This document shows, in pieces, positions 31,058 through 40,377 of a DNA stretch of 64,000 nucleotides. The position numbers were made by a program, and so were the translations under genes. The notes below the pieces were generated by a model. The model was not told where the DNA came from. It did not search any database and saw nothing but the letters and a program-made list of their open reading frames with translations. Numbering within the stretch: the stretch's first letter is position 1; each line of letters opens with the position of its first letter. Where the stretch lies: assembly GCF_000373565.1 (NCBI RefSeq), contig NZ_KB891813.1, positions 79,275 through 143,274 of the forward strand. The letters run 5' to 3'. The DNA is from Streptomyces sp. HmicA12 (lineage in GTDB: Bacteria; Actinomycetota; Actinomycetes; Streptomycetales; Streptomycetaceae).

Positions 31058-32479
31058 ATGGGACGTCATGGGTGGAAATCGGGGGCTCGGCGATGGCGGC
31101 TCATCGCCCTGCTCGGCGTGGGGATGGCCGCTCTGGCCCTGGTGCTGACCGTGATCGGCACGCTTCCTGACAACAAGGACCTCAGCTCGGGCACCACGCC
31201 GGACGGCGACAAGGTCCACGGCACCCCGGCCGACCCTCCCGAGCAGCAAGGACCCGCCGTGGGCTGGGGCTTCACCCACAACCAGCACTCCGCGGACGAG
31301 GGGTCGAAGGCCGCCGTCGAGCGCGCGAAGAAGCTGCTCGGCGAGACGCCGATGCCACAGAACCAGGCGATCATGGGCTGGGGCGCGGACAACCCCGAGC
31401 CGGTGAAGGGCGGTTACGACTTCGAGGCGATGGACCGCCGCATCGACTTCATCCGTGCGTCCGGCGGCACACCGGTGGTCACGCTGTGCTGCGCGCCCGA
31501 CTGGATGAAGGGCGGCAAGCCCGGCGTCGACAACACGGACTGGAGCCAGTCGAACCTGGAGAAGGCCCCGGACCCCGACCACTACCAGGACTTCGCGAAC
31601 CTCGCCGCCACGGTCGCCAAGCGGTACCCGTACGTACGGCACTTCATCGTCTGGAACGAGTTCAAGGGCTTCTGGAACGACAGCGAGTCCCGCTGGGACT
31701 ACGAGGGCTACACGAAGCTCTACAACCTCGTCTACAAGGCGCTGAAGAAGATCGACAAGGACATCGACGTCGGCGGCCCGTACCTGGTCATGGACAGCCT
31801 CGACCCGAAGCGGACCGAGGGCACGTCGGACGCCGTCACGGGACCGTGGGGGCGCATGGACCAGAGGATCGTCGACGCCTTCGAGTACTGGAACGAGCAC
31901 AAGACCGGCGCGGACTTCGTCGTCGTCGACGGGTCGAGCTACACGAACGACGACGAGATGCTGCCGGACGAGTTCGCCGCGACCGACAAGTTCACCGCGG
32001 TGAGCAGGTGGATCGAGGAGCGGACCGGCGATCTGCCGCTGTGGTGGGCCGAGTACTACGTGGAGCCGGCCGACAGCAAGGACGAGCGCGACGACTGGAG
32101 CGAGCCGCACCGGGTCGCCGTGCAGGCGGCCGGGATGATGGCCCTCGCCAGGGGCGGGACGACGTCCGCGTTCTACTGGAACCCGGAGGACGAGAAGGGC
32201 ACCTCGTGCCCCGGCTGCCTGTGGCGGCCGACGGACCGGTCCTCGGGCGGCGGCCCGCTGCCGATGTACGACCTGGTGTCGCGGTTCAACGAGGAGTTCG
32301 GGCCCGGGACGACGTTCAGGAAGGTGTCGGTCGCCGCCGACGACAGGCCGAACGTGCGGGTGCTCGGCGACGACAAGGCCGTGCTCGTGGTCAACACGCT
32401 GAACCGGTCGATCAGCGCGAAGGTCGACGGCAAGCGGTTCGAGATGCAGGGGTACGAGGTGAAGTGGCTGAAGCGGTAG
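31058..32479 (+). CDS. Membrane-anchored GH39-like glycoside hydrolase
   Basis: A 473-residue protein with a single N-terminal membrane helix (about 13-35) and an outside (beta/alpha)8 hydrolase domain. The fold and motifs fit GH39 (beta-xylosidase/iduronidase): the acid-base is Glu201 in FIVWNEFKG and the nucleophile Glu332 in LPLWWAEYYV. A C-terminal beta domain (from about residue 430) ends the protein. There is no secretion cleavage site, so it should stay tethered. It converges on the flippase gene of a polysaccharide operon and may trim or process that polymer. ATG 31058 is preferred; a TTG lies nine bases upstream. Confidence 0.82.
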   Translation: MGRHGWKSGARRWRLIALLGVGMAALALVLTVIGTLPDNKDLSSGTTPDGDKVHGTPADPPEQQGPAVGWGFTHNQHSADEGSKAAVERAKKLLGETPMPQNQAIMGWGADNPEPVKGGYDFEAMDRRIDFIRASGGTPVVTLCCAPDWMKGGKPGVDNTDWSQSNLEKAPDPDHYQDFANLAATVAKRYPYVRHFIVWNEFKGFWNDSESRWDYEGYTKLYNLVYKALKKIDKDIDVGGPYLVMDSLDPKRTEGTSDAVTGPWGRMDQRIVDAFEYWNEHKTGADFVVVDGSSYTNDDEMLPDEFAATDKFTAVSRWIEERTGDLPLWWAEYYVEPADSKDERDDWSEPHRVAVQAAGMMALARGGTTSAFYWNPEDEKGTSCPGCLWRPTDRSSGGGPLPMYDLVSRFNEEFGPGTTFRKVSVAADDRPNVRVLGDDKAVLVVNTLNRSISAKVDGKRFEMQGYEVKWLKR

Positions 32480-32514
32480 CGCCCCCGCAACCCCGGAGCA
32501 CTGCCGCCCACGCC

Positions 32515-32542
32515 TCAGTTCAGGCCCATCAGTTCAGGCCCA
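32515..32542 (+). repeat. 14-base direct duplication at the fusion-gene end
   Basis: TCAGTTCAGGCCCA occurs twice in tandem (32515-32528 and 32529-32542). The second copy contains the stop codon (read leftward) and final residues of the flippase fusion; the first adds a further stop in another frame. Confidence 0.8.
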
Positions 32543-35500
32543 TCGTGATGAACCGCTGGATCAGCGACGCCACCACCACCGCGAGCAGCGGCAGCGAGAA
32601 CCAGAACGTGCTCTGCAGCCACCGCAGCCGACGCACACTCGGACGGGTCGCCACCCGGACCACCTCGCGCGTCGTCAGCAGCACGAGCAGCGCCAGGGCC
32701 GCCAGCGCGCCGACCACCGACCACGGTGTCCAGGTGATCTGCGGACCGATCGGCCCCGGGTCCGCCTTCGCGACGGCGCCCGATGGCTCCTTGCGCAGCT
32801 GGTACATGGTCACGTCCTCATTGACGTAGACCTTCTTCAGCTCCGTACGGCGGTCGAGGTTGTCGACGAGACGCGTGGACCACGTCTTCGAGTAGCCGAC
32901 GTCGAGCTGCAGATACACCACCTGACTCTTGTTGATCATCAGGTACGAGCGCGGGCCCGCGTCCTTGAGCGCCTTGACGAGGCCGCCGACGAGGACCGGG
33001 TCGACGGGGGCGAGCGTCGGGACGTAGGTGACCTTCTCCATGTCCCGGGTGCCCCACGGCAGCGCGGGCGTGACGTTGTCGACCGGGTCGTCGCTCATCC
33101 ACAGCAGGCGCACGGTCGGCTTGTCGTGGGCGTAGACGTAGTCCATCGCCGCGACCTCGCCGGGCCGGATCCGCTCGAACGGCTCGTTGCCCCACCGCGC
33201 CACCAGGAAGCCGCCCACGAGCAGCAGGCCCGCCATGAGCGCGGCGAGCGGGGCGAGGCTGATGCGGTCCTTGTCGCGTTCCTTCGCGGTGACGCCGGTG
33301 CGCGGGAAGAGCGCGAGGCCCGCGAGGAGCGCGGCGCCGGGCAGCGCGAACATGAAGACCCGCAGCGCCATCTCACCGCCGTACGACTGCATGCCGAAGC
33401 CGAGGAACGGCACGAAGGTCAGCACGACGAGCGAGCGCTCGCGGTACTTCCAGTCGCGGCGGCGCCACCAGCCGTAGCAGGCGAACGCCAGCACACCGCC
33501 GGCCAGCAGCACGCGCGTGTACAGGACGAGCTTGTGGGTCGAACTGCCGTCCTGGATACGGCCGGAGACGGAGGACGAGACATTGCCGCCGACGCCGCCG
33601 ACACCGCCGAACAGGTCGTTGAAGTGCCCCGACCAGTACGGCTCGGCGAGGAACCCCAGCCAGACGGCGACCATCACGCCGAGCAGGAGCGGCAGCCCCC
33701 GCAACTCGCTGCGGCCGACGAGGACCAGGACCGTGAGCACGCCCAGCATCACGAAGGGGGTCAGCTGGTGGGCCGGGACCGTCGCCGCGTACAGCGCGAT
33801 CAGGACGACGAGCAGCACCGCGCGCTGACGGCGGTCCGTCGGCTCGACCTCCGTCTCGCCCGGACGGCGCTTGGTCCACAGCACGCGCGGCGCCCTGAAC
33901 CAGACCAGCAGGATCGCCACGAACATCAGATACAGCAGGTACGTGAAGCCCTGCGGCGAGAAGTAGTCCTGGCCCACCCAGCCGCTCAGCACGAAGATCC
34001 ACAGCCCGCTCCACTTGGCCTTCCAGCTCGCCCGCACCGAGCGCAGGAGCAGGAACATCGGTGCCAGGTAGAGGAGTTGGATCGCCGTCGGCCACCAGCG
34101 GATGACCTCGCCGAGGTCGCTGACACCGCACGCCTCGGCGACGAAGGCGGCCGCGGCGAAGAAGCCCGGCCAGCTCCAGCGGGCGTCCAGGTCCGGCACC
34201 GCCGAACCGGTCCGGTCGATGTAGTCCATGAAGCCCAGGTGCTGCCAGGCCGTCGCGAACCGCGGTTCCGCCTCGATGACGGCCGGCAGCGCGTGCAGCG
34301 ACACGACGGTGGCGAGCAGCGTGGCCAACAGCAGCCATTTGTGCGGGCGTTCGAGCCACAGCAGCGACGCGAAGACGCCGATGAGCAGGGCGGCGCCGAG
34401 CAGCGTCACGGGGGACAGGACCGCAATCAGGCCGAGCCCGCCCATGTCGTCCAGGTCGGCGTCGCTCATCCCGAGGACCGGGCCCCAGTACAGGCCGAGG
34501 CCCGCGACCAGCAGCAGCGCGAGCACGGCCACGGCCGGGGTGAGGCGGGCCCGCGGCGGCCGGGTGGCCGGGGTGCCGGGCGGCGAGGCCGAGGGCCGCC
34601 GGGCATCGGGGTCGAGGTCGGCGTCCTCGTCGGGCTCGGGCTCGGCCCCGGACTCGGGCTGCCCCTCGTCGATGCCCGAGTCGGTGCCTGAACCGGGGTT
34701 GATCCCGAAGTCGATCCCGCCGCCCTGCGCGGCCGCGGGCCAGGCGATGCCGGTGACGGCACCCGCGCCCGCACCCGGGATCCGGCCGTCGGAGTCGCCG
34801 CCGGGCTTCTTCCCCTGATCCTGCTCCGGCTTCAGCTCCTGCTCCGGCTCCTGCTCCGCGACCTTCCCGCCATTGTTCGCAGGGGTCACCGGTTTCACAG
34901 GGTTCACCGGTTTCACCGAGGACACGGACACCCCCGAGCCGCCCTCGCTGTTCCCCTCGCTCGACGCCTGCGAGGCCGACGCCCCGGAGTCCGGTTCGGC
35001 GGCCGGGGCCGAACGCTGCCCGACCGGCGATTTGAGCGCCCACGTCGGCCGGTGCGCCGAGGGTGTGCCGCGCGGCGGGGTCACCGGGCCCGGCCGCATG
35101 TCGGGCCGCCGCTCCTGGTGGTCCAGGTTGAGCTGCACCGCGAGTTGCAGCGTGTCCGAGTCCATCGCGTCGCGCAGCGCCCACTTGGGCCCCTGCTTGT
35201 CCGCCGCGCCCACGGTCACCTTCGGCGTCCCGAGGTCGGCGAGGTCGCCGTCGGGGGCCGCGTCCTCGACGGGGCGCGCGGGAGGTGCGGCGCGCACGAC
35301 GCGCCACAGCTTCGGCGCGGCGATCGCCACGATCACGGCCAGCGAGGAGATCTCCGCGACCCCCGCGCCCGTCAGTCCCATCCGCGGCAGCAGAAGCAGC
35401 GTCAGACCGAGCACGAGGACGCACAACAGGCCCTGCAGCCAAGCGAGTCCGGAGGTGCGGCTCTGCGCGCGCAGCACCGCGAAGTACGTCTCCATGACCA

Positions 35501-36668
35501 CGCGCAGTGCCGCGCCGACGGCGAACCAGCGCAGCAGCGGCGTCGCCGCGTGCGCGTAGTCGTCGCCGAAGACGTGCAGCACGACCGGCGCGAGGAGGAA
35601 CAGGAGCCCGCAGATCGGGATCATGATGCGGGCCATCCGGCGCAGCGCCGCCCGCGTGTTGGCGGCCAGCTGCGCCGGGTCGTGCGAGCCCTCCACGGTC
35701 AGCGAGGCGCCCATGTTGATGGCCAGCAGGTTGACGGTGCCGCCGATGGTGGTGGCGATGTAGAAGTACGCGTTGTCGGCGGAGCTGACCTGCGAGGCGA
35801 TGATGACGGGCACGAGGTACACGACCACGAGCGAGAACAGCGAGCCCGTGTAGTCGCCCGCGAGGAACCGGCCCATCTCGCGCAGCGACGGCGGATCCGC
35901 CTTGCCGTCGGTGGCCTCGATGTGCCGCGGCACCAGACGGCGGAAGACCAGCCAGCCCAGCGGGATCACCGAGAACGAGATCGCGACGACCCACGACACG
36001 AAGACACCGGTCGTCGCGAGCGCCGTCGCGAACGCCACCAGCAGCGCCAGCTTCACCAGCGAGAACACCGTGTTGCCCACCGGCACCCACAGCGCGTTGC
36101 GCAGCCCGGTCAGCACCCCGTCCTGGAGCGTGAGCAGGGACCAGGCGACGACGGCGGCGATGAACCCTAGGCCGTGCAGCGTCCCGTGCAGGAATCTGTA
36201 CGAGGGGCCCCAGACGTCCAGCGTCAGCAGGAAGATCAGCGCCGCGAACGCGACCGCCGCCGAACTCCCCGCGTACGTACGGAAAATGAGGCGTCCGGTG
36301 GCGCGCCCGGCCACGGGGATGAAGCGGGCGAGGGCCCCGGTCAGCGTCACCGCGGTGAGCCCCGCGAGGAACTTCATCGCCGCGATCGCCGCGGAGCCCT
36401 GACCGACCGCGTCGGCCGTGTAGTAGTGCGCCGCGGCGAGCCAGAAGCCGACGCCGAGCACGCCGGAGATGCCGGTGTTCAGCATCAGCGCGTAGGCGTT
36501 GCGGAACAGCTGGTTACCGCCCCCCGGACCCATGGCGTCTGTCTTGCCCTTCCTGCCGCGGCCCATGCCGGGCAGCCTGAGTCTGCGGCCGGACGGACCT
36601 GGGGCCGCCGTCCCGGGCGCGGTCGTGGCCGGTGCGGCCTGGGCGCTGGTGGTCGTCGTGTCAGACAC
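32529..36668 (-). CDS. Wzx-like flippase fused to a GT-C-like membrane protein
   Basis: A 1379-residue membrane protein of unusual build. Residues about 50-455 are a MATE/Wzx/MurJ-type lipid-linked oligosaccharide flippase (NAYALMLNTGISGVLGVGFW start, around 12-14 helices). Residues about 460-705 are a disordered linker rich in Pro, Glu, Gly and Ser, with KPVNPVKPVTP. Residues about 705-1379 hold some 12 more helices and an outside domain near 1160-1300. The loop with DARWSWPGFFA and nearby acidic residues recalls GT-C transferases or Wzy polymerases. Families usually encode these halves separately. It starts at GTG, overlapping the deacetylase by 8 bases, as the last gene of a four-gene polysaccharide operon. 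Confidence 0.82.
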   Translation of the reverse strand: MSDTTTTSAQAAPATTAPGTAAPGPSGRRLRLPGMGRGRKGKTDAMGPGGGNQLFRNAYALMLNTGISGVLGVGFWLAAAHYYTADAVGQGSAAIAAMKFLAGLTAVTLTGALARFIPVAGRATGRLIFRTYAGSSAAVAFAALIFLLTLDVWGPSYRFLHGTLHGLGFIAAVVAWSLLTLQDGVLTGLRNALWVPVGNTVFSLVKLALLVAFATALATTGVFVSWVVAISFSVIPLGWLVFRRLVPRHIEATDGKADPPSLREMGRFLAGDYTGSLFSLVVVYLVPVIIASQVSSADNAYFYIATTIGGTVNLLAINMGASLTVEGSHDPAQLAANTRAALRRMARIMIPICGLLFLLAPVVLHVFGDDYAHAATPLLRWFAVGAALRVVMETYFAVLRAQSRTSGLAWLQGLLCVLVLGLTLLLLPRMGLTGAGVAEISSLAVIVAIAAPKLWRVVRAAPPARPVEDAAPDGDLADLGTPKVTVGAADKQGPKWALRDAMDSDTLQLAVQLNLDHQERRPDMRPGPVTPPRGTPSAHRPTWALKSPVGQRSAPAAEPDSGASASQASSEGNSEGGSGVSVSSVKPVNPVKPVTPANNGGKVAEQEPEQELKPEQDQGKKPGGDSDGRIPGAGAGAVTGIAWPAAAQGGGIDFGINPGSGTDSGIDEGQPESGAEPEPDEDADLDPDARRPSASPPGTPATRPPRARLTPAVAVLALLLVAGLGLYWGPVLGMSDADLDDMGGLGLIAVLSPVTLLGAALLIGVFASLLWLERPHKWLLLATLLATVVSLHALPAVIEAEPRFATAWQHLGFMDYIDRTGSAVPDLDARWSWPGFFAAAAFVAEACGVSDLGEVIRWWPTAIQLLYLAPMFLLLRSVRASWKAKWSGLWIFVLSGWVGQDYFSPQGFTYLLYLMFVAILLVWFRAPRVLWTKRRPGETEVEPTDRRQRAVLLVVLIALYAATVPAHQLTPFVMLGVLTVLVLVGRSELRGLPLLLGVMVAVWLGFLAEPYWSGHFNDLFGGVGGVGGNVSSSVSGRIQDGSSTHKLVLYTRVLLAGGVLAFACYGWWRRRDWKYRERSLVVLTFVPFLGFGMQSYGGEMALRVFMFALPGAALLAGLALFPRTGVTAKERDKDRISLAPLAALMAGLLLVGGFLVARWGNEPFERIRPGEVAAMDYVYAHDKPTVRLLWMSDDPVDNVTPALPWGTRDMEKVTYVPTLAPVDPVLVGGLVKALKDAGPRSYLMINKSQVVYLQLDVGYSKTWSTRLVDNLDRRTELKKVYVNEDVTMYQLRKEPSGAVAKADPGPIGPQITWTPWSVVGALAALALLVLLTTREVVRVATRPSVRRLRWLQSTFWFSLPLLAVVVASLIQRFITMGLN

Positions 36669-37485
36669 GGGTACGAGCTGCCTTCCGGCGGGCCTGTCGG
36701 GCTCTGCGGACCACGGCGTACCCCTTGGTCAGGGCACGGTCCGTGGCGAAGGTGCGGCCGATCGCGCGGCCCTGGACGAGCCGTTCGAACTCGGCGGCGC
36801 CGGTGGAGCGGCGCACGGTGACGCGCTGCAGGGCGTAGGGACCCTGCCGGCGCCTCGCGAGGCCGTTGCCCACGGCGAGCGACTGGGCGAAGCCCGCCGC
36901 GCGTACGGCCCGGCGCACCCGCCGGTCGGAGTGACCGTACGGATAGGCGAAGGAGACGGGTACGGCGCCCAGCTCGGCCTCGACGATCTCCTTGCCGTGC
37001 CGCAGCTCGAACTCCAGGTCTTCGTCCGGGAGTTGGTCGAGCTGCGGATGCGTGTGGCTGTGCCCGCCGATCTCCACGCCCTGCCCGGCGAGCGCCCGCA
37101 CCTGGTCCCAGTCGAGCATCGTGTCGAGCCCGCGGCCGGTGTCGTGCGCGCCCCGCAGCCACCCCGTCGAGACGAACAGGGTGGCGGCGAAACCGTGCTT
37201 GGCGAGGACGGGCAGGGCGTGCCGGTGCACGCCCTCGTAGCCGTCGTCGAAGGTGATCAGGACGGGCCGGTCGGGCAGCGCCCGGCCGCCGCCGCGCCAG
37301 ATACCGGCGAGCTCCGCGGTGGTCAGCGGAGTGCACCGGAGATCGGCGAGCAGCTCCATCTGCTCGGCGAACGCGCCGGGCGACACGGAGAGTCGACGCG
37401 TCTCCCGGTTCGGCGCGTGGGCCACCGAGTGGTACATCAGGATCGGGACGGGGACCCCGTCCGACGTCCGTGCCGGATCGCTCAT
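36661..37485 (-). CDS. Polysaccharide deacetylase (NodB domain)
   Basis: A 274-residue NodB-type carbohydrate esterase. Motif 1 is TFDDGYEG with Asp80-Asp81 (catalytic base and metal ligand), motif 2 is HSHTHPQ with metal-binding His142 and His146, and the later SFAYPYGHSDRRVRRAVRAAGF covers motifs 3-4. It has no signal peptide, so it could act at the cytoplasmic face or be exported by another route. It would remove N-acetyl groups from a GlcNAc-containing glycan. It sits between a GT2 gene (ATGA overlap) and the flippase fusion (8-base overlap), so it very likely modifies the product of this cluster. Confidence 0.9.
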   Translation of the reverse strand: MSDPARTSDGVPVPILMYHSVAHAPNRETRRLSVSPGAFAEQMELLADLRCTPLTTAELAGIWRGGGRALPDRPVLITFDDGYEGVHRHALPVLAKHGFAATLFVSTGWLRGAHDTGRGLDTMLDWDQVRALAGQGVEIGGHSHTHPQLDQLPDEDLEFELRHGKEIVEAELGAVPVSFAYPYGHSDRRVRRAVRAAGFAQSLAVGNGLARRRQGPYALQRVTVRRSTGAAEFERLVQGRAIGRTFATDRALTKGYAVVRRARQARRKAARTRV

Positions 37486-38477
37486 GCCGCTTCCCCCAAA
37501 GCGTCACCCCGGTCGATCTCCACGACGGAGAACGTGGCGGCGTTCCCGCCCCGGGTCCGGAGACTGCCGAGAACGTACCCACCGGCCGCCGCCGCCACTC
37601 CGGCCACGATGGCCCCGGCCCGTCCCGCGCCACCCGGCCTGGCGAGCACGAAGTCCCGCACGCCGCGGGCCACCCCGGCCGGAAGCACCTTGCTCGTATA
37701 GGCGCGTTCGCTCTCAAGTCCCTTGCCCGCGCCGACACTTCGGGCGACCAGAGCCTTGGAGAGTCCCTCCGCGTACGTGCGCGTACGGAAGTAGGCGAAC
37801 CGCTCCCGGCCGGCCGGGACCCGGTGATGGATCACCGCCCGGTCGTCCACGAGCAGCACCGCGTCCGGTCTGGCCCGGCTCAGCCGGATGCACAGCTCCG
37901 TCTCCTCGCAGCCCAGCGGGCGCTTGTCGCCGTCCCGGCCGATACCGGTGGCGAACCCCCCGGCCACGTCGAAGGCGGTGCGCCGGAACGAGGCGTTGCC
38001 GCCCAGCACGTTGCGCACCCGCACCTTGCCCGGCGGCAGGCCCTTGTACGTGCAGCCCACCACCCAGTCGAACTCCTCGGGGAACCAGGCGGGCCGGCGG
38101 CCCGACGCCCAGATCGGCTCGGTGCGCCCGCCGACCGCCATCACGTCCGGGTCGGCGTACCCGGCCACGAACCAGCGCAGCCAGTCCCGCTCCGCGACCG
38201 CGTCGTCGTCGAGGAACGCGAGGATCTCGCCGTGCGCGGCCGCGATCCCGGTGTTCCGTCCCGCGGACAGGCCGCGCGGCCCCCGGTTGGCGAGGACCCG
38301 CACACCGTCCGTCTCCTTGTACTCCCGGGTGAGACGGTCGAGCAGTGCCGGGTTGTGGTCGACGACCAGCAGCGTCTCCAGGGCCGGACGCGACTGCGCG
38401 CGGACCGAGTCGACGGCCGCGAGGATGTCGGTCCAGCGCTCTTCGGTGTACACGCAGATGACGACCGACGTCGTCAT
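37482..38477 (-). CDS. GT2 glycosyltransferase
   Basis: A 331-residue family 2 glycosyltransferase with a GT-A fold: SVVICVYTEERWTDILAAVDSV opening, GLSAGRNTGI, the nucleotide-binding LAFLDDDAVAERDWL (DxD) and the late GCEETELCIR acceptor-side motif. The C-terminus has a hydrophobic stretch that may touch the membrane. ATG 38477 is the clearest start. A TTG at 38501 would overlap the preceding stop by TTGA and add eight residues. It presumably extends a lipid-linked glycan in the same operon as the flippase fusion. Confidence 0.88.
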   Translation of the reverse strand: MTTSVVICVYTEERWTDILAAVDSVRAQSRPALETLLVVDHNPALLDRLTREYKETDGVRVLANRGPRGLSAGRNTGIAAAHGEILAFLDDDAVAERDWLRWFVAGYADPDVMAVGGRTEPIWASGRRPAWFPEEFDWVVGCTYKGLPPGKVRVRNVLGGNASFRRTAFDVAGGFATGIGRDGDKRPLGCEETELCIRLSRARPDAVLLVDDRAVIHHRVPAGRERFAYFRTRTYAEGLSKALVARSVGAGKGLESERAYTSKVLPAGVARGVRDFVLARPGGAGRAGAIVAGVAAAAGGYVLGSLRTRGGNAATFSVVEIDRGDALGEAA

Positions 38478-38497
38478 CCGCGCGTGCTGAGACTCCG

Positions 38498-39334
38498 TCA
38501 AGATCCGTCTCCCCGTCCGAGACCGGGCTTCGCCGGGACGGTCCTTCTGCTGCGCAGCGCCCGACGGTTCGAGCGCTCCCTGAGGATCACCTTCAGGACC
38601 CGGATCCCGTCCCGCACGGCGCGCAGATTGCTCGCCCCGTGGATGCGCAGATACTCGTGGCTGGGGATCTCCTGGACCTTCAGGCCCGCCTTGACGACCC
38701 TTATGTTCATCAGGGTCTCCACCTCGAAGCCGGTGCAGTCGAGCTCGATCTCGTCGAGGCAGTGCCGCCAGAACGCGTTGTAGCCGTAGCAGAGGTCGGT
38801 GTAGCGGGCCCCGAACTTGGCGTTCACGGCCGTGCACAGCGCCCAGTTGCCCAGCTTGCGGACCGGGGTCATGTCGTCCGTGCCGCCGCCGTTGGCGAAC
38901 CGCGAGCCCTTGGCGAAGTCGGCGCCGGACACCAGCGCCGACACATAGCTGACGATCTCCTGGCCGTCCGCCGAGCCGTCCGCGTCGACCATCACGATGA
39001 TGTCGCCCGAGCAGGCCTGGAACCCGGTGATCAGGGCATCCCCCTTGCCCTTGCCGCTCTGCGGCACGACCACCACGTCGGGCCACAACTCCCTTGCCAC
39101 CTCTACGGTGTTGTCGGTGGAGTTGCCGTCCACGAGGACGACCTCGTGGATCCACTCCGGGAGCGTCTTGAAGACGTAGGGCAGGTTCTCCGCCTCGTTC
39201 ATGGCGGGAATGACCACGCTGACCCGTGGCGCGATGGCCAGGTGCGTGGAGATCGCCCGGTACCGGGCGGGTATGCGTGCGGTCGTGGTCCCCTCGTCGT
39301 CCGGGATCACCGGGCGCACAACGGAACTGCTCAT
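38498..39334 (-). CDS. GT2 glycosyltransferase, dolichol-phosphate-mannose-synthase-like
   Basis: A 278-residue GT2 enzyme with SVVIPAMNEAENLPYVFKTLP, VVLVDGNSTDNTVEVA and the DxD-containing IIVMVDADGSADGQE. This pattern is typical of polyprenyl-phosphate sugar synthases (DPM1/WcaA-like). It probably makes the lipid-linked sugar donor that GT-C-type enzymes use outside the cell, which fits the GT-C-like half of the fusion protein downstream. No C-terminal membrane helices are present. It is the first gene of the leftward operon; GAGAGGGA precedes the ATG, and the long region upstream carries a candidate promoter. Confidence 0.88.
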   Translation of the reverse strand: MSSSVVRPVIPDDEGTTTARIPARYRAISTHLAIAPRVSVVIPAMNEAENLPYVFKTLPEWIHEVVLVDGNSTDNTVEVARELWPDVVVVPQSGKGKGDALITGFQACSGDIIVMVDADGSADGQEIVSYVSALVSGADFAKGSRFANGGGTDDMTPVRKLGNWALCTAVNAKFGARYTDLCYGYNAFWRHCLDEIELDCTGFEVETLMNIRVVKAGLKVQEIPSHEYLRIHGASNLRAVRDGIRVLKVILRERSNRRALRSRRTVPAKPGLGRGDGS

Positions 39335-39741
39335 GAGTCTGGTCCCTCTCGTCCGGTGGACCGCCCGCCCCTCGGGCGGTCCGGCTGTGTATCCGGTTCG
39401 AAAGGGGGGTTCTCACTTACGGACAGGACGGAATGCTCTCCGTGCAGGCCGGGTGAGCTGGCAATACACACCGGTTGGTTGGACCGGCCGCGCGGCCCGC
39501 GACTCGGCGACCCACATGACTGCCCCGGTCACTGGCGCTGGAGCGGTCACTGAAATGAGCGGTTCACCGAACACGGCACCCCCCTACCGCGCCCCGCGCC
39601 GGGCCTTCGCGATCTTGAGCCCTCCCCTAGATCGCATGGCGTGCTGGACCGATGCGGGTAGATGTACGACGGTATTGACTATTGAGACCTTATGGCAAGA
39701 CCTGGAACGAGTCTCACGTTTTTGTTGTTCTGTCCATTACT
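39335..39741 (-). promoter_or_regulatory. Gene-free region with a promoter for the polysaccharide operon
   Basis: These 407 bases hold no convincing gene. The stretch 39660-39745 is much richer in A and T than its surroundings. On the minus strand TTGCCA (39698-39693), an 18-base spacer and TACCGT (39674-39669) form a promoter-like pair, which would give a leader of about 330 bases. GGTCACTG occurs twice (39527 and 39545), 18 bases apart. The long leader could hold regulatory RNA, but I see no known riboswitch. Confidence 0.45.
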
Positions 39742-40176
39742 TCAACTCCCGTACCACTGGCGAAGTTTGCCCCTTCCTTTACGGATGGTCAGGTGGAGCA
39801 GGAAGGTGAGAGCGCTGAGCGCGCCTACGGCGATCACGCCGCCGTCGACCGACCAGCGGTGCGTCGCGAGCATGCCCTGGGCGACCCCCATCACCACGCA
39901 GACCGCGCCGGCGGCCGAGACGAGGAAGCGGGCCCATGGGTCGAAGCCGCGCAGGGCCGCGGCGAACGCGGATCCGGGCGCGGCCAGCAGGAAGAAGAGT
40001 GCGAGAGGTCCGCGCAGCGGAGAGTCCGCGTGCGCGAGCGCGAGTACGAGGCCCGCGCCACCTGCGACGACGCCGGCACCCGCGAGCAGGTACCACGTGT
40101 CTCTGTCCGCCGGTGTGTCCGCCGGACCGTCCCCCGAACCGCCGGATGACGACGGCTTGATGCCGATGGTCTGCAT
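39742..40176 (-). CDS. Small membrane protein, four helices
   Basis: A 144-residue protein. A polar, flexible N-terminus (SSSGGSGDGPADTPADRD) is followed by four hydrophobic helices (WYLLAGAGVVAGGAGLVLAL, FFLLAAPGSAFAAAL, FLVSAAGAVCVVMGVAQGML, VIAVGALSALTFLLHLTI) and a basic tail. I do not recognise the family. It lies upstream of the GT2 genes on the same strand but more than 400 bases away, so co-transcription is uncertain. ATG 40176 was chosen; in-frame ATGs near 40287-40293 would add about 37 residues. Confidence 0.6.
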   Translation of the reverse strand: MQTIGIKPSSSGGSGDGPADTPADRDTWYLLAGAGVVAGGAGLVLALAHADSPLRGPLALFFLLAAPGSAFAAALRGFDPWARFLVSAAGAVCVVMGVAQGMLATHRWSVDGGVIAVGALSALTFLLHLTIRKGRGKLRQWYGS

Positions 40177-40337
40177 TGGCGACTTTGCCCCCTGAAGCGC
40201 CGGATGCCGGACTTCAATGTCGCGCAGCCGCCAGGGGGCCGTCAAGGGGAACTCCCTTGCGGTGAACGGCAGTTGAAACCTCGCCATGTACATGAAATAG
40301 CTCTGGCGTAGGTACTTCCGAGTAACTGTGAGGCGTG

Positions 40338-40355
40338 CTACCACAGGTGTGGCAG
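40338..40355 (+). promoter_or_regulatory. 18-base palindrome upstream of the GDSL lipase
   Basis: CTACCACAGGTGTGGCAG has 8-base arms with one mismatch and ends 22 bases before the start codon, next to the ribosome site. It could be an operator or a leader hairpin. Confidence 0.45.
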
Positions 40356-40377
40356 AAAACCTGCTAAGGGAGGTTCC

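Noticed and set aside
33126..34691. A 521-codon open frame antisense to the flippase fusion
   Set aside because: Same effect of GC bias; low-complexity product with no family features, while the minus-strand frame shows clear membrane helices.
39201..39809. A rightward open frame of about 200 codons across the gene-free region
   Set aside because: It runs antisense to the glycosyltransferase start, lacks a ribosome site, and its composition changes abruptly in the A/T-rich stretch.
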